Assembly (NCBI GenBank): GCA_003500135.1
Contig: DNTA01000015.1
Span: 1 to 21,821 of the forward strand
From: Cytophagales bacterium
GTDB lineage: Bacteria; Bacteroidota; Bacteroidia; Cytophagales; Cyclobacteriaceae
Direction: 5' to 3'
Length of the DNA stretch: 21,821 nucleotides
How positions within the stretch are numbered: position 1 is the first letter of the stretch; every line of letters starts with the position of its first letter. The notes under the pieces were generated by a model. The model was given only the letters and a program-made list of their open reading frames with translations, was not told the origin of the DNA and did not search any database. The position numbers and the translations under genes were made by a program. This document shows positions 8,811-16,885 of this stretch, piece by piece.

Positions 8811-9924
8811 GACGCTTGTGAATTGGTGTATTCAAACTCTTCAAAAAACCTCCTTTTTTGTTCTTGAATGCAGCCTGTATTTCTGAAATAATTGAAACCG
8901 CAATTTCATCAGGCGTATCTGCACCAATGTTTAGTCCTGAAGGACTGAATATCTGTTCAAAGAATGCCTCTTCATTTTTACCTGAACTAATGAGGTCCTT
9001 TCTGAGTTTATCAAACCGTTTTTTGGGACCCAATATACCCAGGTAGCTGAGTTTTTTCGGGTAAAAGCTTTTAAGTACTTCAAGATCAAAAGTATAATTG
9101 TGGGAAATAAGTAAAACGGCCGACCACTCATCAAAAGTAAAATGATCGCCGATCAGGGAACGGTCTACTTTCTCCACAAAATCCGACTCGGGAAACCTGG
9201 CAGGCGCCGAAAGAGCCGTGCAACCATTGGCCACCGTGGTTTTCCAATCCAACATTTTGGCAATATGAATAATCGGATTGATATCAAACCCTCCACCAAA
9301 TAAATAAAGATGAATTGATGGCTGGATCCATTCAAAGAGAATTTCATATGATTCATCATCACTTTTGACTGTAGTAATATGCGATTTGGGGTGCGCCCCA
9401 TCAAGGTCGATTATGGCGGCAATTTTGTGACTAAGCGAAACTGAGGTATTGTAGAGAATGTGATGCTCGCCGTTCTGAAAAATATGTTTTGCTCCGACAG
9501 ACGAAGTATCTGAGCTTTGAATAATAGTGGCTATGCAGGAAGGCGTTTTTTGATTGGGTAAATTGCCTATTTCATGAAAAAAACCATGCATTACAGCGTC
9601 GATTGGTTCAATTAAAATATCAATAACGCCATTGCACCCCAGGCCTATGCCCATATTCATAGCTGCTTCATCATCCATAGTATCATAGGTGACAATTTCG
9701 GGTTTTCCCGACTCCATAACTCTCCTGGCTTTGCGCAAAGCATCTCCTTCGAGGCAACCACCGCTAATACCGCCAATATGGCGTCCATCATCTGTCACAA
9801 ACATTCTGGCGCCTGGTCTTCGGTAAGCCGAACCTTTAACTTTTACAACGGTGGCCAATGCTGCAAGCCGGTTTTCGAAGTCGTATTTCTGATATGCTGA
9901 ATAAATATTTTTTAGTTCTTTCAT
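8782..9924 (-). CDS. xdhC: XdhC/CoxI family molybdoenzyme maturation factor
   Basis: A 380-residue XdhC-family protein. XdhC binds sulfurated molybdenum cofactor and delivers it to xanthine dehydrogenase-type enzymes in the cytosol. The N-terminal XdhC_CoxI domain shows VKVKGSAYRRPGARM (27-41), GGISGGCLEGD (51-61) with Cys57, and GLGCNGVIDI (94-103) with Cys97. The C-terminal Rossmann domain shows YLFGGGFDINP (207-217), SHNYTFDLEVL (274-284) and YLGILGPKKR (294-303). The GGGFD loop departs slightly from the common GAGxD. It is the first gene of a two-gene leftward operon with mocA. No xanthine or CO dehydrogenase structural gene lies in the window. The 82-bp gap to the divergent mutS-like gene must hold both promoters; I saw no clear consensus. 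Confidence 0.9.
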   Translation of the reverse strand: MKELKNIYSAYQKYDFENRLAALATVVKVKGSAYRRPGARMFVTDDGRHIGGISGGCLEGDALRKARRVMESGKPEIVTYDTMDDEAAMNMGIGLGCNGVIDILIEPIDAVMHGFFHEIGNLPNQKTPSCIATIIQSSDTSSVGAKHIFQNGEHHILYNTSVSLSHKIAAIIDLDGAHPKSHITTVKSDDESYEILFEWIQPSIHLYLFGGGFDINPIIHIAKMLDWKTTVANGCTALSAPARFPESDFVEKVDRSLIGDHFTFDEWSAVLLISHNYTFDLEVLKSFYPKKLSYLGILGPKKRFDKLRKDLISSGKNEEAFFEQIFSPSGLNIGADTPDEIAVSIISEIQAAFKNKKGGFLKSLNTPIHKRHGSEDLTFA

Positions 9925-10006
9925 GATCCCATTATTTTTAGCGCCATATTACTTTCAAAAATTACACAAAAGATGGCGTTTTTGCCACTTATGAAGCCAT
10001 TAAGAT

Positions 10007-11779
10007 ATGACAGCACGCCACATTGAATATTTTCAATCGCTCCGCAAACAAGCTGAAGCAACTTTAAATACAACAAATAAAAAGGCTTCTATGGTTTCCA
10101 CATCACGAGTTATAGTGTTTTTAACCTGGATAGTCCTGCTTACTTATTTTGCCAACGAACGACAGATAGAAGTTTTGATCTGGTCGACTATAGTTTTCAT
10201 GGTGGTATTTGCCGCCCTTTTGAAATGGGGGAGCCAATTATCTAATTCAATCCGTCATATGAATGCCCGAATCAAAATATGTGAAGAGGAAAACAAAAGG
10301 GCATATCTTGATTTTTCAGGTTTGCCTTCGGGCATGGAATTCTCAGAAAAACATCATGATTTTGCCCAGGATCTCGATCTGATTGGTGAACATTCCATTT
10401 TTCAGCTCGTCAACCGTGCTGAAAGTCCCCAGGGTAAAAGCCACCTGGCATCGTGGTTAATTAGAAACCATCCGTTTGATACCACTATTAAAAGGCAAGA
10501 AGCAATAAAAGAATTGAAAAAATTTCCCGATTTCTGCATGGCCTATCAGCAACAAGGGAAAATAGTTACTCTGCAAAAAGCATGGAACATCAGCGAGAGT
10601 CAGTTATCGGGAAATATTTCACTAAGTAAAAGTTTATCACACCTTTGGTGGCTTAGTATGATTTGGGCGCTTTTAATTGTCTGTATTGCAGTTTTTAAAT
10701 TACCATTTTCAATCATTTGGGGAATCATAGCATTGAATTTGCCCCTGCTTTATCTAATCAATAAGAAATTGATCAGCAAGAATGACCACTTCCCTTCCGC
10801 GGAATGGGCACGATCGCTGCATGCAAGGTATTTGCTGTTCGTTGATCAACCCTGGGAAAGTACTGAACTGGCCGGATTACAACATAATCTCAAAGAAGGA
10901 CAACACACGGCCATAGCAATAAAAAAACTTCGATTACTTAGCGACCTGATGGATGCCAGAGGCAATATGCTGTATCAGTTGTTTAATGCCGTATTGCTTA
11001 CCGACGCCTGGATTGTTAGGGCATTTCAATCCTGGCATAAAAGGCATTCAATGGCTTTTGCCAAAAGTGTGGATATATTACATAAGCTTGAGGCATACCA
11101 GTCTATGGCCATGTATGCGTTTGCCCATCCCGGTTTTTCCTTCCCGGAATTAACCAATGAAAAGATTTTGCAATTCAGGAAGCTTGGACACCCGCTTATT
11201 GCAGAAACAAGCAGGGTGAACAACGACTTTGGTCTACAAGAAGGTCAAATAGCTCTTATCACAGGATCTAATATGGCGGGAAAAAGTACATTTTTAAGAA
11301 CCGTTGGCATCAATATGATGTTAGCTTATGCGGGAGCGCCTGTTTGCGCCGAAAGTGCCAAAGTTGGGGTGTATCAGTTATTTACCAGCATGCGCAACGC
11401 CGACTCTCTTTCAGAAAGTGTATCTTCCTTTTTCGCTGAATTGGCCCGGATAAAGGCATTGCTTGAAAAAATCAAAACGCGTCAAAATGTATTCTTTCTG
11501 GTAGATGAGGTGTTGAAAGGGACCAATTCACATGACCGACACAAAGGCGCTGAAGCCCTCATTAAACAGCTCAGCAGTTATCGTTCCATGGGGTTACTTT
11601 CTACACATGACCTAGCTTTGACCTCACTGGAAAAACAAATTGATGGATTGTTGAACTATAGTTTTGAAAGCCGTGTTGAAGGTCAGGAACTGGTGTTCGA
11701 TTACAAATTGCAAGATGGGCCGTGTCAATATTTCAATGCAACCGTTTTGATGCAAAAAATGGGTATTGATCTTAAATAA
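10007..11779 (+). CDS. Membrane-anchored MutS-family ATPase
   Basis: A 590-residue MutS-related protein. The C-terminal MutS ATPase domain has Walker A GSNMAGKST (420-428), Walker B FFLVDEVLKGT (496-506) and the STHDLAL switch with His534. The middle (about 110-400) resembles the MutS lever/core domains, including FQLVNRAESPQGKSHLASW. The mismatch-recognition and connector domains of MutS1 are absent. Unlike classical MutS it carries four predicted membrane helices: about 34-50 and 55-73 near the N-terminus, and 212-232 and 233-251 in the middle. A direct role in mismatch repair is therefore unlikely. An ATPase or clamp acting on DNA at the membrane is possible but unproven. It is divergent from xdhC, and purK follows after 54 nt with its own promoter. 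Confidence 0.85.
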   Translation: MTARHIEYFQSLRKQAEATLNTTNKKASMVSTSRVIVFLTWIVLLTYFANERQIEVLIWSTIVFMVVFAALLKWGSQLSNSIRHMNARIKICEEENKRAYLDFSGLPSGMEFSEKHHDFAQDLDLIGEHSIFQLVNRAESPQGKSHLASWLIRNHPFDTTIKRQEAIKELKKFPDFCMAYQQQGKIVTLQKAWNISESQLSGNISLSKSLSHLWWLSMIWALLIVCIAVFKLPFSIIWGIIALNLPLLYLINKKLISKNDHFPSAEWARSLHARYLLFVDQPWESTELAGLQHNLKEGQHTAIAIKKLRLLSDLMDARGNMLYQLFNAVLLTDAWIVRAFQSWHKRHSMAFAKSVDILHKLEAYQSMAMYAFAHPGFSFPELTNEKILQFRKLGHPLIAETSRVNNDFGLQEGQIALITGSNMAGKSTFLRTVGINMMLAYAGAPVCAESAKVGVYQLFTSMRNADSLSESVSSFFAELARIKALLEKIKTRQNVFFLVDEVLKGTNSHDRHKGAEALIKQLSSYRSMGLLSTHDLALTSLEKQIDGLLNYSFESRVEGQELVFDYKLQDGPCQYFNATVLMQKMGIDLK

Positions 11780-11789
11780 TGAATGGCCG

Positions 11790-11820
11790 TTTGCGATAAA
11801 GGGGTTTATGTATATTTTTG
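11790..11820 (+). promoter_or_regulatory. purK promoter, consensus Bacteroidota type
   Basis: TTTG (11790-11793), a 19-bp spacer and TATTTTTG (11813-11820) match the -33 and -7 consensus of the Bacteroidota primary sigma factor in full. The expected start is about 11825-11829, only a few bases before the purK start codon, so the mRNA would be almost leaderless. Confidence 0.75.
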
Positions 11821-11833
11821 AAAAAATTTTATT

Positions 11834-12970
11834 GTGGAGTTTTATCAGGATTTTACTTTAGGGATAGTTGGAGGAGGCCAGTTGGGGCGGATGCTCATAC
11901 AATCGGCCATTGACCTCAATGTGGATGTCGCCATTTTAGATGCCGATCCGAATGCACCATGCAGCAAATTGGCCAGCAGATTTGTCAACGGCCCTTTAAC
12001 CGATTACAACACTTTATTGTCTTTCGGTCGCACATGCGATCTGGTGACCATCGAAATTGAAAATGTGAACGTCAAGGCCTTGTACCAGTTGCAAAAGGAA
12101 GGGGTTAAAGTATATCCGCAACCAGAAGTAATAGAACTCATTCAGGACAAGCGCAAACAAAAACAGTTTTATCAGGATCAGGGCATTCCTACCGCTGACT
12201 TTGTTTTGGTAGAAAATGCAGAGGATGTCAAAAATCATGCTGAGTTTCTACCCGCCTTCAATAAACTGGGTAAGGAAGGTTATGATGGAAGAGGCGTTCA
12301 ACGCATTGCCTCCGCTTCTGATTTAAACAAAGCTTTTGACAAGCCTGGATTACTCGAAAAGCTTATTGACTTTGAAAAGGAACTCAGTGTGATTGTGGCC
12401 CGCAATGCCAAGGGAGAAATGAAAGCGTTTCCACCGGTAGAGTTGGTTTTTCATCCTGAAGCCAACCTTGTGGAATATTTGTTTGCACCAGCCAGAATTT
12501 CCGGAGATAAAGTATCGGAGGCAACTGAAATTGCCCAAAAAGTAATTGAAAAGCTCGATATGGTAGGGCTACTGGCTGTGGAGATGTTTTTGGATAAAGA
12601 GGGGCAGATTTTTGTCAATGAAATAGCGCCGCGCCCACACAACAGTGGCCATCAAACGATCGAGGCCAATGTCACCTCACAATATGAACAGCACCTCCGG
12701 GCAATTTTTAATATGCCTCTTGGTGATACCGGTATTTTGCAACCATCGGCCATGGTAAACCTATTAGGTGAGCCTGGTTATGAAGGCCTTGCACGATACG
12801 AGGGTCTTGAAAAAGTATTGGCAGTCAATGGTGCACATGTGCACCTCTACGGCAAAAAGATCACAAAACCATATCGAAAAATGGGCCATGTGACCATCGT
12901 GGATAATAAGGAACAAAGGCTTTTGGATAAGGCTGACTTCATTAAAAGAACTTTAAAAATCAAAGCATGA
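11834..12970 (+). CDS. purK: N5-carboxyaminoimidazole ribonucleotide synthase
   Basis: A 378-residue ATP-grasp enzyme that makes N5-CAIR from AIR, bicarbonate and ATP in de novo purine synthesis. Seen are the N-terminal [12 protein letters not shown] (10-21), an ATP-grasp loop [13 protein letters not shown] (144-156), the metal and ATP site [20 protein letters not shown] (249-268) and NSGHQTIEA (270-278). The start is GTG: no ATG lies between the promoter and the GGGQLG loop, and the GTG falls about 10 residues before that loop, as in other PurKs. The stop overlaps the purE start by four bases (ATGA), so translation is coupled. Length and motifs are normal. Confidence 0.96.
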   Translation: MEFYQDFTLGIVGGGQLGRMLIQSAIDLNVDVAILDADPNAPCSKLASRFVNGPLTDYNTLLSFGRTCDLVTIEIENVNVKALYQLQKEGVKVYPQPEVIELIQDKRKQKQFYQDQGIPTADFVLVENAEDVKNHAEFLPAFNKLGKEGYDGRGVQRIASASDLNKAFDKPGLLEKLIDFEKELSVIVARNAKGEMKAFPPVELVFHPEANLVEYLFAPARISGDKVSEATEIAQKVIEKLDMVGLLAVEMFLDKEGQIFVNEIAPRPHNSGHQTIEANVTSQYEQHLRAIFNMPLGDTGILQPSAMVNLLGEPGYEGLARYEGLEKVLAVNGAHVHLYGKKITKPYRKMGHVTIVDNKEQRLLDKADFIKRTLKIKA

Positions 12971-13479
12971 GCCAACCGAAAGTAGGAATCATCATGGGCA
13001 GCCAGTCCGATTTAAAAGTAATGTCGGAAGCAGCTGAGATATTGAAATCATTGGAAGTACCCTTTGAATTGACCGTTGTATCTGCCCATCGTACCCCTGA
13101 AAGAATGTATAAGTATGCGGAAACTGCAAGGGAAAGAGGACTCAAAGTGATTATTGCAGGAGCAGGTGGTGCAGCGCATTTGCCTGGCATGGTGGCTTCG
13201 ATGACTACCCTTCCGGTGATTGGTGTTCCGGTAAAATCCAGCAATTCTATCGACGGCTGGGATTCGGTACTTTCAATTCTACAGATGCCCGGCGGAATTC
13301 CGGTAGCTACCGTTGCCCTTAATGGCGCTAAAAATGCCGGCTTGCTGGCGGCTGAAATGATAGGGGCCTACGAAAATGAAGTAGCAGAAAAACTTGCGGC
13401 ATATAAAACATCGCTCAAGGAAAAAGTGCTCAATTCAGCCAGGGAGATAGAGACAAAAGGGTACGAAAACTTTTTGTAG
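12967..13479 (+). CDS. purE: N5-CAIR mutase, class I PurE
   Basis: A 170-residue class I PurE that converts N5-CAIR to CAIR, the step after PurK. Family motifs are [12 protein letters not shown] (8-19), [11 protein letters not shown] (37-47) with the catalytic His41, [15 protein letters not shown] (64-78) and [14 protein letters not shown] (105-118). The ATG overlaps the purK stop codon (ATGA), the usual purK-purE arrangement reversed in order relative to enterobacteria (purE-purK). Presence of purK confirms the two-enzyme route rather than a class II carboxylase. The gene ends 16 nt before the convergent small membrane-protein gene; no strong terminator was seen there. Confidence 0.97.
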   Translation: MSQPKVGIIMGSQSDLKVMSEAAEILKSLEVPFELTVVSAHRTPERMYKYAETARERGLKVIIAGAGGAAHLPGMVASMTTLPVIGVPVKSSNSIDGWDSVLSILQMPGGIPVATVALNGAKNAGLLAAEMIGAYENEVAEKLAAYKTSLKEKVLNSAREIETKGYENFL

Positions 13480-13495
13480 GAAACCGCTTTTCAAA

Positions 13496-13915
13496 TCATT
13501 TTGCGCCTTTATTGATCCGGCTCTGAAAACGGATATCTTCATCCCGGTAAGCAATTTCTTTAAGTCGCTTGATCTTTCGATATTGACGATAAATCACATA
13601 GGCGCCCAGAAAAGCCGGACTTAAAAAAAGCAAATACTCCCAGCTATAAAGTATCTGATGATTTATACCGTACCAAAAGCCGCCAAAGCCAAAAATCATT
13701 ACCACAGCCCCCATAATCATTGACATCCGGGCGTTTTTTATGCCCTCCATATTCTGATCGTACTCCAGTACAAACTCGTCCAGTTTACGCATTATATAGC
13801 TAACGGCTTCCTCATCCAAACCTTTGGATTGCAAATTTTTTCGAATGTCAACATATGATTCGTTCTCCAGAAACCGGTCAATACATTCGTCTATTTCCTT
13901 TTCGTAGCTGTTCAT
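13496..13915 (-). CDS. Small two-helix membrane protein of unknown function
   Basis: A 139-residue protein I do not recognise. The N-terminal half (about 1-55) is charged and helical and reads like a small bundle (CIDRFLENESYVDIRKNLQS, then EEAVSYIMRKLDEFVLEY). Two membrane helices follow at about 64-84 and 91-109, and a basic tail (YRQYRKIKRLK) probably faces the cytosol. The open frame extends upstream to a TTG at 13960. I prefer the ATG at 13915 because the extra 15 residues have no evident merit and no ATG precedes it. It is convergent with purE and divergent from the small gene at 14044. Confidence 0.65.
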   Translation of the reverse strand: MNSYEKEIDECIDRFLENESYVDIRKNLQSKGLDEEAVSYIMRKLDEFVLEYDQNMEGIKNARMSMIMGAVVMIFGFGGFWYGINHQILYSWEYLLFLSPAFLGAYVIYRQYRKIKRLKEIAYRDEDIRFQSRINKGAK

Positions 13916-14043
13916 CGAAATTTTCCAAATATTTGTCTCAATCTGCGTATAATTGTTCAAGATTTAACTTGTAAGATAGAAAGTAATTCCAAAAGGCAAA
14001 ACATCGGGCGATGGCAAACCTTTGACTAAATTTAATTTGTGTT

Positions 14044-14415
14044 ATGAAAGTGTTGTTTGAGAATCAAGTTGCCAACCTTAGTTATGATATATTGAGTGAT
14101 TCTATTATTTCTATTTTCAAACAAAATTGTTCGGAAAAAGAAATGGAGAATATCCAAACGACCCTGGTGCGGAATATTGAAAATTATCCGGTATCAGGTT
14201 TGATCCAGGATGTTACTGCACTTAGCAATGGCTTCAAAGATTCTTGTCGGAGTTTTTTGAAAAACCATCCGGTTATAAGAAACAAAGTTAAGAAAATTGC
14301 ATTCATACGTGGTGAAGAACACATTGGAGAGGCTCCGGAACAAAATATAAGAGATTGTTCCAGCCTGACTCACGCCCAGGCGTGGATGATGAGATTAGAT
14401 GATATGGTAGCCTGA
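14044..14415 (+). CDS. Small soluble protein, possibly SpoIIAA/STAS-like
   Basis: A 123-residue protein without signal peptide or membrane helix. The opening strand-turn-strand pattern (YDILSDSIISIFKQNCSEKE), then a helix and PVSGLIQDVTALSNGF, resembles the SpoIIAA/STAS-like fold of small Bacteroidota proteins. This is a fold impression, not a motif match, and I would call it hypothetical if pressed. It is monocistronic, ending 9 nt before the convergent epimerase-like gene. AT-rich sequence upstream includes a weak -7 candidate, not good enough to annotate. Confidence 0.6.
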   Translation: MKVLFENQVANLSYDILSDSIISIFKQNCSEKEMENIQTTLVRNIENYPVSGLIQDVTALSNGFKDSCRSFLKNHPVIRNKVKKIAFIRGEEHIGEAPEQNIRDCSSLTHAQAWMMRLDDMVA

Positions 14416-14424
14416 ATGGCAAAT

Positions 14425-15243
14425 TTATAAAGCTTGTGAGGGATCCGGGTATTTGAACTGATATCCGGATTCTTTTTTTATAAGGCTACTATCTACTTTT
14501 TTAAATTTCCCCTCATTTGGTAAAAAATCCGGAGGTTCCAGGCCCAACGCCAACGCTGCCTTTTTATAAAACTCCGATTTCAAGGGATGCTCTTCTGCAC
14601 ATGCATTATAGACCTTATTCCACAAATTTTTTTCAATTATGGCATCTATCAATCCAATACAGTCGTGCAGGTGTATGAAATTTACCGGAGCTTTTCCTCC
14701 ATCTATTTCCCTTCGCCCCTGAAAGAACCGTCCCGGGTGCCGGTCAGGGCCCATTAACCCACAAAACCTCAAAATACACCACTCCCCTTTGAATTGGTCC
14801 TTAACGGTTTTTTCGGCTGCTAACAGTGCCTTTCCCGAAGCTTTATCCGGCGAGCTTTTATCCATTTCATCGGCCACCTGATTTTGGGCAGCATAAACCG
14901 ATGTGGAACCAATGAATATTAGTTTTCGTACTTTCCCCTGATTCGCGGCATTAATGATTTGTTTTGTTTGAACGGGATACAATTGTTCAATATCCTGAGA
15001 TCTGACCGGAGGTACGTTGATAACCAGTATTTCTGATTCGAAAAACTCAGGAGTATTAAGTTCACTTCTGCCGTCAGCTACAATTTGAAAAGCTTCAATA
15101 CCACTTTTTTCTAAAATGTCAATCTTTTTCGTGCTTGTAGTGGATCCTAAAACCCTCCACCTCTGTCCGATAAAATGCTCTGCCAAAGGTTTACCAAGCC
15201 ATCCACAACCCAATATGCTTATGCTTCTCTGCTGTGATGTCAT
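14425..15243 (-). CDS. NAD(P)-dependent epimerase/reductase-like protein (YeeZ-type SDR)
   Basis: A 272-residue extended-SDR relative of the YeeZ group. The N-terminal Rossmann loop is ILGCGWLGKPLA (10-21), followed by INVPPVRS (75-82), IGSTSVY (111-117), LRFCGLMGPDRHPGRFF (158-174) and VNFIHLHDCIG (187-197). The usual YxxxK pair is not evident: the corresponding stretch reads SGKALLAAEK (136-145), as in this subgroup. Classical epimerase activity is therefore doubtful and the substrate is unknown. Its ATG overlaps the stop of the candidate anti-sigma gene by four bases (ATGA), placing it third in the sigma-factor operon. This suggests its expression follows the sigma factor. Confidence 0.78.
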   Translation of the reverse strand: MTSQQRSISILGCGWLGKPLAEHFIGQRWRVLGSTTSTKKIDILEKSGIEAFQIVADGRSELNTPEFFESEILVINVPPVRSQDIEQLYPVQTKQIINAANQGKVRKLIFIGSTSVYAAQNQVADEMDKSSPDKASGKALLAAEKTVKDQFKGEWCILRFCGLMGPDRHPGRFFQGRREIDGGKAPVNFIHLHDCIGLIDAIIEKNLWNKVYNACAEEHPLKSEFYKKAALALGLEPPDFLPNEGKFKKVDSSLIKKESGYQFKYPDPSQAL

Positions 15244-15653
15244 GAATGATTTAACGAGGGCTTAAGGTCTTTGAGGTATTTATCCGCCAGCTGCACAATA
15301 AAAATCACTGAAATACCAAAAATTAGTGGCTTTTTTAATCCTCCTAAAAATGCTGTTAAGTCCCAAAAAAGATCGTGAGCCAATAAAAACAAAGCCAAAC
15401 CGGTAACACTTATGGAACCAACAAAAATGGCTGTATATAAAAGTACAGAATTAAAGATTGATCTGAACCTGTACTGCTTATAAGCGATCTGACCGGTTTT
15501 CTGTGCAAAATCTTCCGGTATTTCCGGTTCATATTTTTCGTCCAGCGCAGAAAAAAGCTGACTATATGCCTCCTGATCCTCTTCATTAATTTCAGCATTT
15601 TGCAGACCATCAAACTCCAGCTGCTTTTCTATTTCCTTATTGCGATCTTTCAT
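15240..15653 (-). CDS. Candidate membrane anti-sigma factor
   Basis: A 137-residue membrane protein. The acidic cytosolic N-terminus (1-62), ending EIPEDFAQKTGQIAYKQYRF, resembles the linker seen before the membrane helix in Bacteroidota proteins encoded beside ECF sigma genes. Membrane helices lie at about 66-91 and 108-124. No zinc-binding HxxxCxxC motif is present, so it is not a ZAS-type anti-sigma. The call rests mainly on position: it starts 44 nt after the ECF sigma gene and on the same strand. It could instead be an unrelated membrane protein. Confidence 0.62.
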   Translation of the reverse strand: MKDRNKEIEKQLEFDGLQNAEINEEDQEAYSQLFSALDEKYEPEIPEDFAQKTGQIAYKQYRFRSIFNSVLLYTAIFVGSISVTGLALFLLAHDLFWDLTAFLGGLKKPLIFGISVIFIVQLADKYLKDLKPSLNHS

Positions 15654-15697
15654 TTTGTTGCTTTTCGATATTGCACAATGTCAAATATAACAGGGAA

Positions 15698-16264
15698 TCA
15701 GGGCAATTTCAACTCCATTCCCAGAGTGGTATTTTCCACTTTTTCTTTTAACAACTTACGTGCCCTAAACAGATAATTTTTTACTGTACCTTCTGGATAG
15801 CCCGTAATTTCTTCAATTTCTTTGTAGTTAAACTCATTTATATGATATAAGGTTAAGATGGTTTTGTAATGAACCGGTAAGGAATCTATCAGCAAATGTA
15901 CTTTTTGATCATAATCCAATTGCGCAAACTCCCTATCGGGCCCCGAATATTTCAATGTATCATATTCATTGAGTTCCTGTATATCAGTAAAGTCATTCCC
16001 CCTCCTTTTTTTAAGGTAGTTGATAGCATAACGCCAGGCAATAGTGGCTATCCAGGTGGCCAGTTTAGATTCCTGCTTAAAATTTTTTAGTTTTTTGAAT
16101 ATCTGTATAAATACATCCTGACTAACATCTTTTATATCTTCCTCATCATCAAGAATACGAGCAACCATGTGCCATACCAATCGCTGATACTGCTTCACAA
16201 ATTCAGTATAGGCCTCCTGGTTACCTTCGAGTATCCTCTTGATCAGTTTTTCTTCAGTAGTCAT
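15698..16264 (-). CDS. ECF-type RNA polymerase sigma factor
   Basis: A 188-residue group 4 (ECF) sigma factor. Region 2 spans about 20-88, with the core-binding and melting segment DIKDVSQDVFIQIFKKLKNF (43-62) and SKLATWIATIAWRYAINYLK (66-85). Region 4 spans about 122-175, with the helix-turn-helix FNYKEIEEITGYPEGTVKNY (145-164) and RARKLLKEKV. Regions 1 and 3 are missing, as expected. It heads a leftward operon with a membrane anti-sigma candidate and an SDR. Its own upstream region contains TGCAACATTT and GTCTAC at ECF spacing, and the same motif faces the divergent gene. It is therefore probably autoregulated and drives both directions. The signal it senses is unknown. Confidence 0.93.
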   Translation of the reverse strand: MTTEEKLIKRILEGNQEAYTEFVKQYQRLVWHMVARILDDEEDIKDVSQDVFIQIFKKLKNFKQESKLATWIATIAWRYAINYLKKRRGNDFTDIQELNEYDTLKYSGPDREFAQLDYDQKVHLLIDSLPVHYKTILTLYHINEFNYKEIEEITGYPEGTVKNYLFRARKLLKEKVENTTLGMELKLP

Positions 16265-16270
16265 TTTTCA

Positions 16271-16301
16271 GGTAGACAAGCGTCAATCCACAAATGTTGC
16301 A
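16271..16301 (-). promoter_or_regulatory. Candidate ECF promoter of the sigma gene
   Basis: On the minus strand TGCAACATTT (16301-16292) and GTCTAC (16277-16272) occupy -35 and -10 positions, with 18 bases between GCAAC and GTC. This is the geometry of ECF promoters (AAC in the -35, GTC in the -10). The -10 lies about ten bases before the ATG at 16264, implying a very short or absent leader. Confidence 0.6.
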
Positions 16302-16420
16302 ACTTCAATCATAATATACGTGTTTTTTATTGCCACAATGAAATAAAATAGATATAAGTGCGGGCTAACTAACTGTATTTATGGTTGTTATGGAATTTTC
16401 AGAATTAAAATTTTAAATAC

Positions 16421-16451
16421 TGCAACATTTTGCGGCCCATACTTTGTCATA
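16421..16451 (+). promoter_or_regulatory. Candidate ECF promoter of the divergent membrane gene
   Basis: TGCAACATTT (16421-16430) followed by GTCATA (16446-16451), with 19 bases between GCAAC and GTC. The -35 decamer is identical to the one facing the sigma gene, in the opposite orientation. Expected transcription start is near 16456-16460, about 30 bases before the ATG at 16489. Confidence 0.6.
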
Positions 16452-16488
16452 TGATCAAAAAAACAGAAACAAACTAAAAAATAAAACT

Positions 16489-16839
16489 ATGGCAGATGGA
16501 GTTCAAGCAGCATTAGTAATAGGTGTCATGTTCTATGGAACACTTATGATCATTCGCACATTTATTGATGCGAGGTTAAAAAGACGTGTAATTGATAAAA
16601 GTGATGTAAACACACAAGCGTTAGATGCACTGGCGAGCACGGATAAAACGGATAAGTTCCCTACTTTGAAATGGGGCCTTGTGGCATTTTTTGGTGGGTT
16701 CGGCCTGGTCATCGTTGACGTACTCAATGCTTTTCAGGAAGATTCCCCACTGGGATATGGCATCGTATTGATTTTTGTTGCCGCAGGATTTCTGATCTAC
16801 TATATGATTGTGAAATCTCAGGAATCTAAACAGCAGTAA
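16489..16839 (+). CDS. Small three-helix membrane protein (DUF6249-like)
   Basis: A 116-residue membrane protein with predicted helices at about 6-23, 60-80 and 88-108, a basic cytosolic loop (DARLKRRVIDK, 27-37) and a short polar tail. The layout resembles DUF6249-type proteins that Bacteroidota often encode next to ECF sigma genes; this is a resemblance, not a confirmed match. The frame is open back to a TTG at 16444, but that codon lies inside the candidate -10 element. I therefore use the ATG at 16489. It is divergent from the sigma gene and carries the same putative promoter, so it may be a member of its regulon or a sensor component. A terminator follows. Confidence 0.72.
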   Translation: MADGVQAALVIGVMFYGTLMIIRTFIDARLKRRVIDKSDVNTQALDALASTDKTDKFPTLKWGLVAFFGGFGLVIVDVLNAFQEDSPLGYGIVLIFVAAGFLIYYMIVKSQESKQQ

Positions 16840-16849
16840 ACAAGATTTA

Positions 16850-16883
16850 AAATGCCGCCATGCATCAAAACATGACGGCATTT
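16850..16883. terminator. Terminator between convergent genes
   Basis: A hairpin with arms AAATGCCGCCATG (16850-16862) and CATGACGGCATTT (16871-16883), one mismatch, and an eight-base loop. A run of seven T follows on the plus strand (16881-16887), so it terminates the membrane-protein gene. It also lies directly after the phoH stop (16886) and may act leftward, with a weaker T tract. Confidence 0.85.
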
Positions 16884-16885
16884 TT

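Noticed and set aside
9925..10006. Inverted repeat GCGCCAT...ATGGCG in the xdhC / mutS-like divergent gap as an operator.
   Set aside because: Only six paired bases beyond chance and widely separated; too weak to call.
13916..13960. TTG start at 13960 for the two-helix membrane protein.
   Set aside because: Non-ATG start with no supporting signal, and an ATG follows 15 codons later.
16444..16488. TTG start at 16444 for the small membrane protein.
   Set aside because: The codon sits within the candidate -10 element and the added residues are polar and Asn/Lys-rich; ATG at 16489 begins the protein at its first helix.
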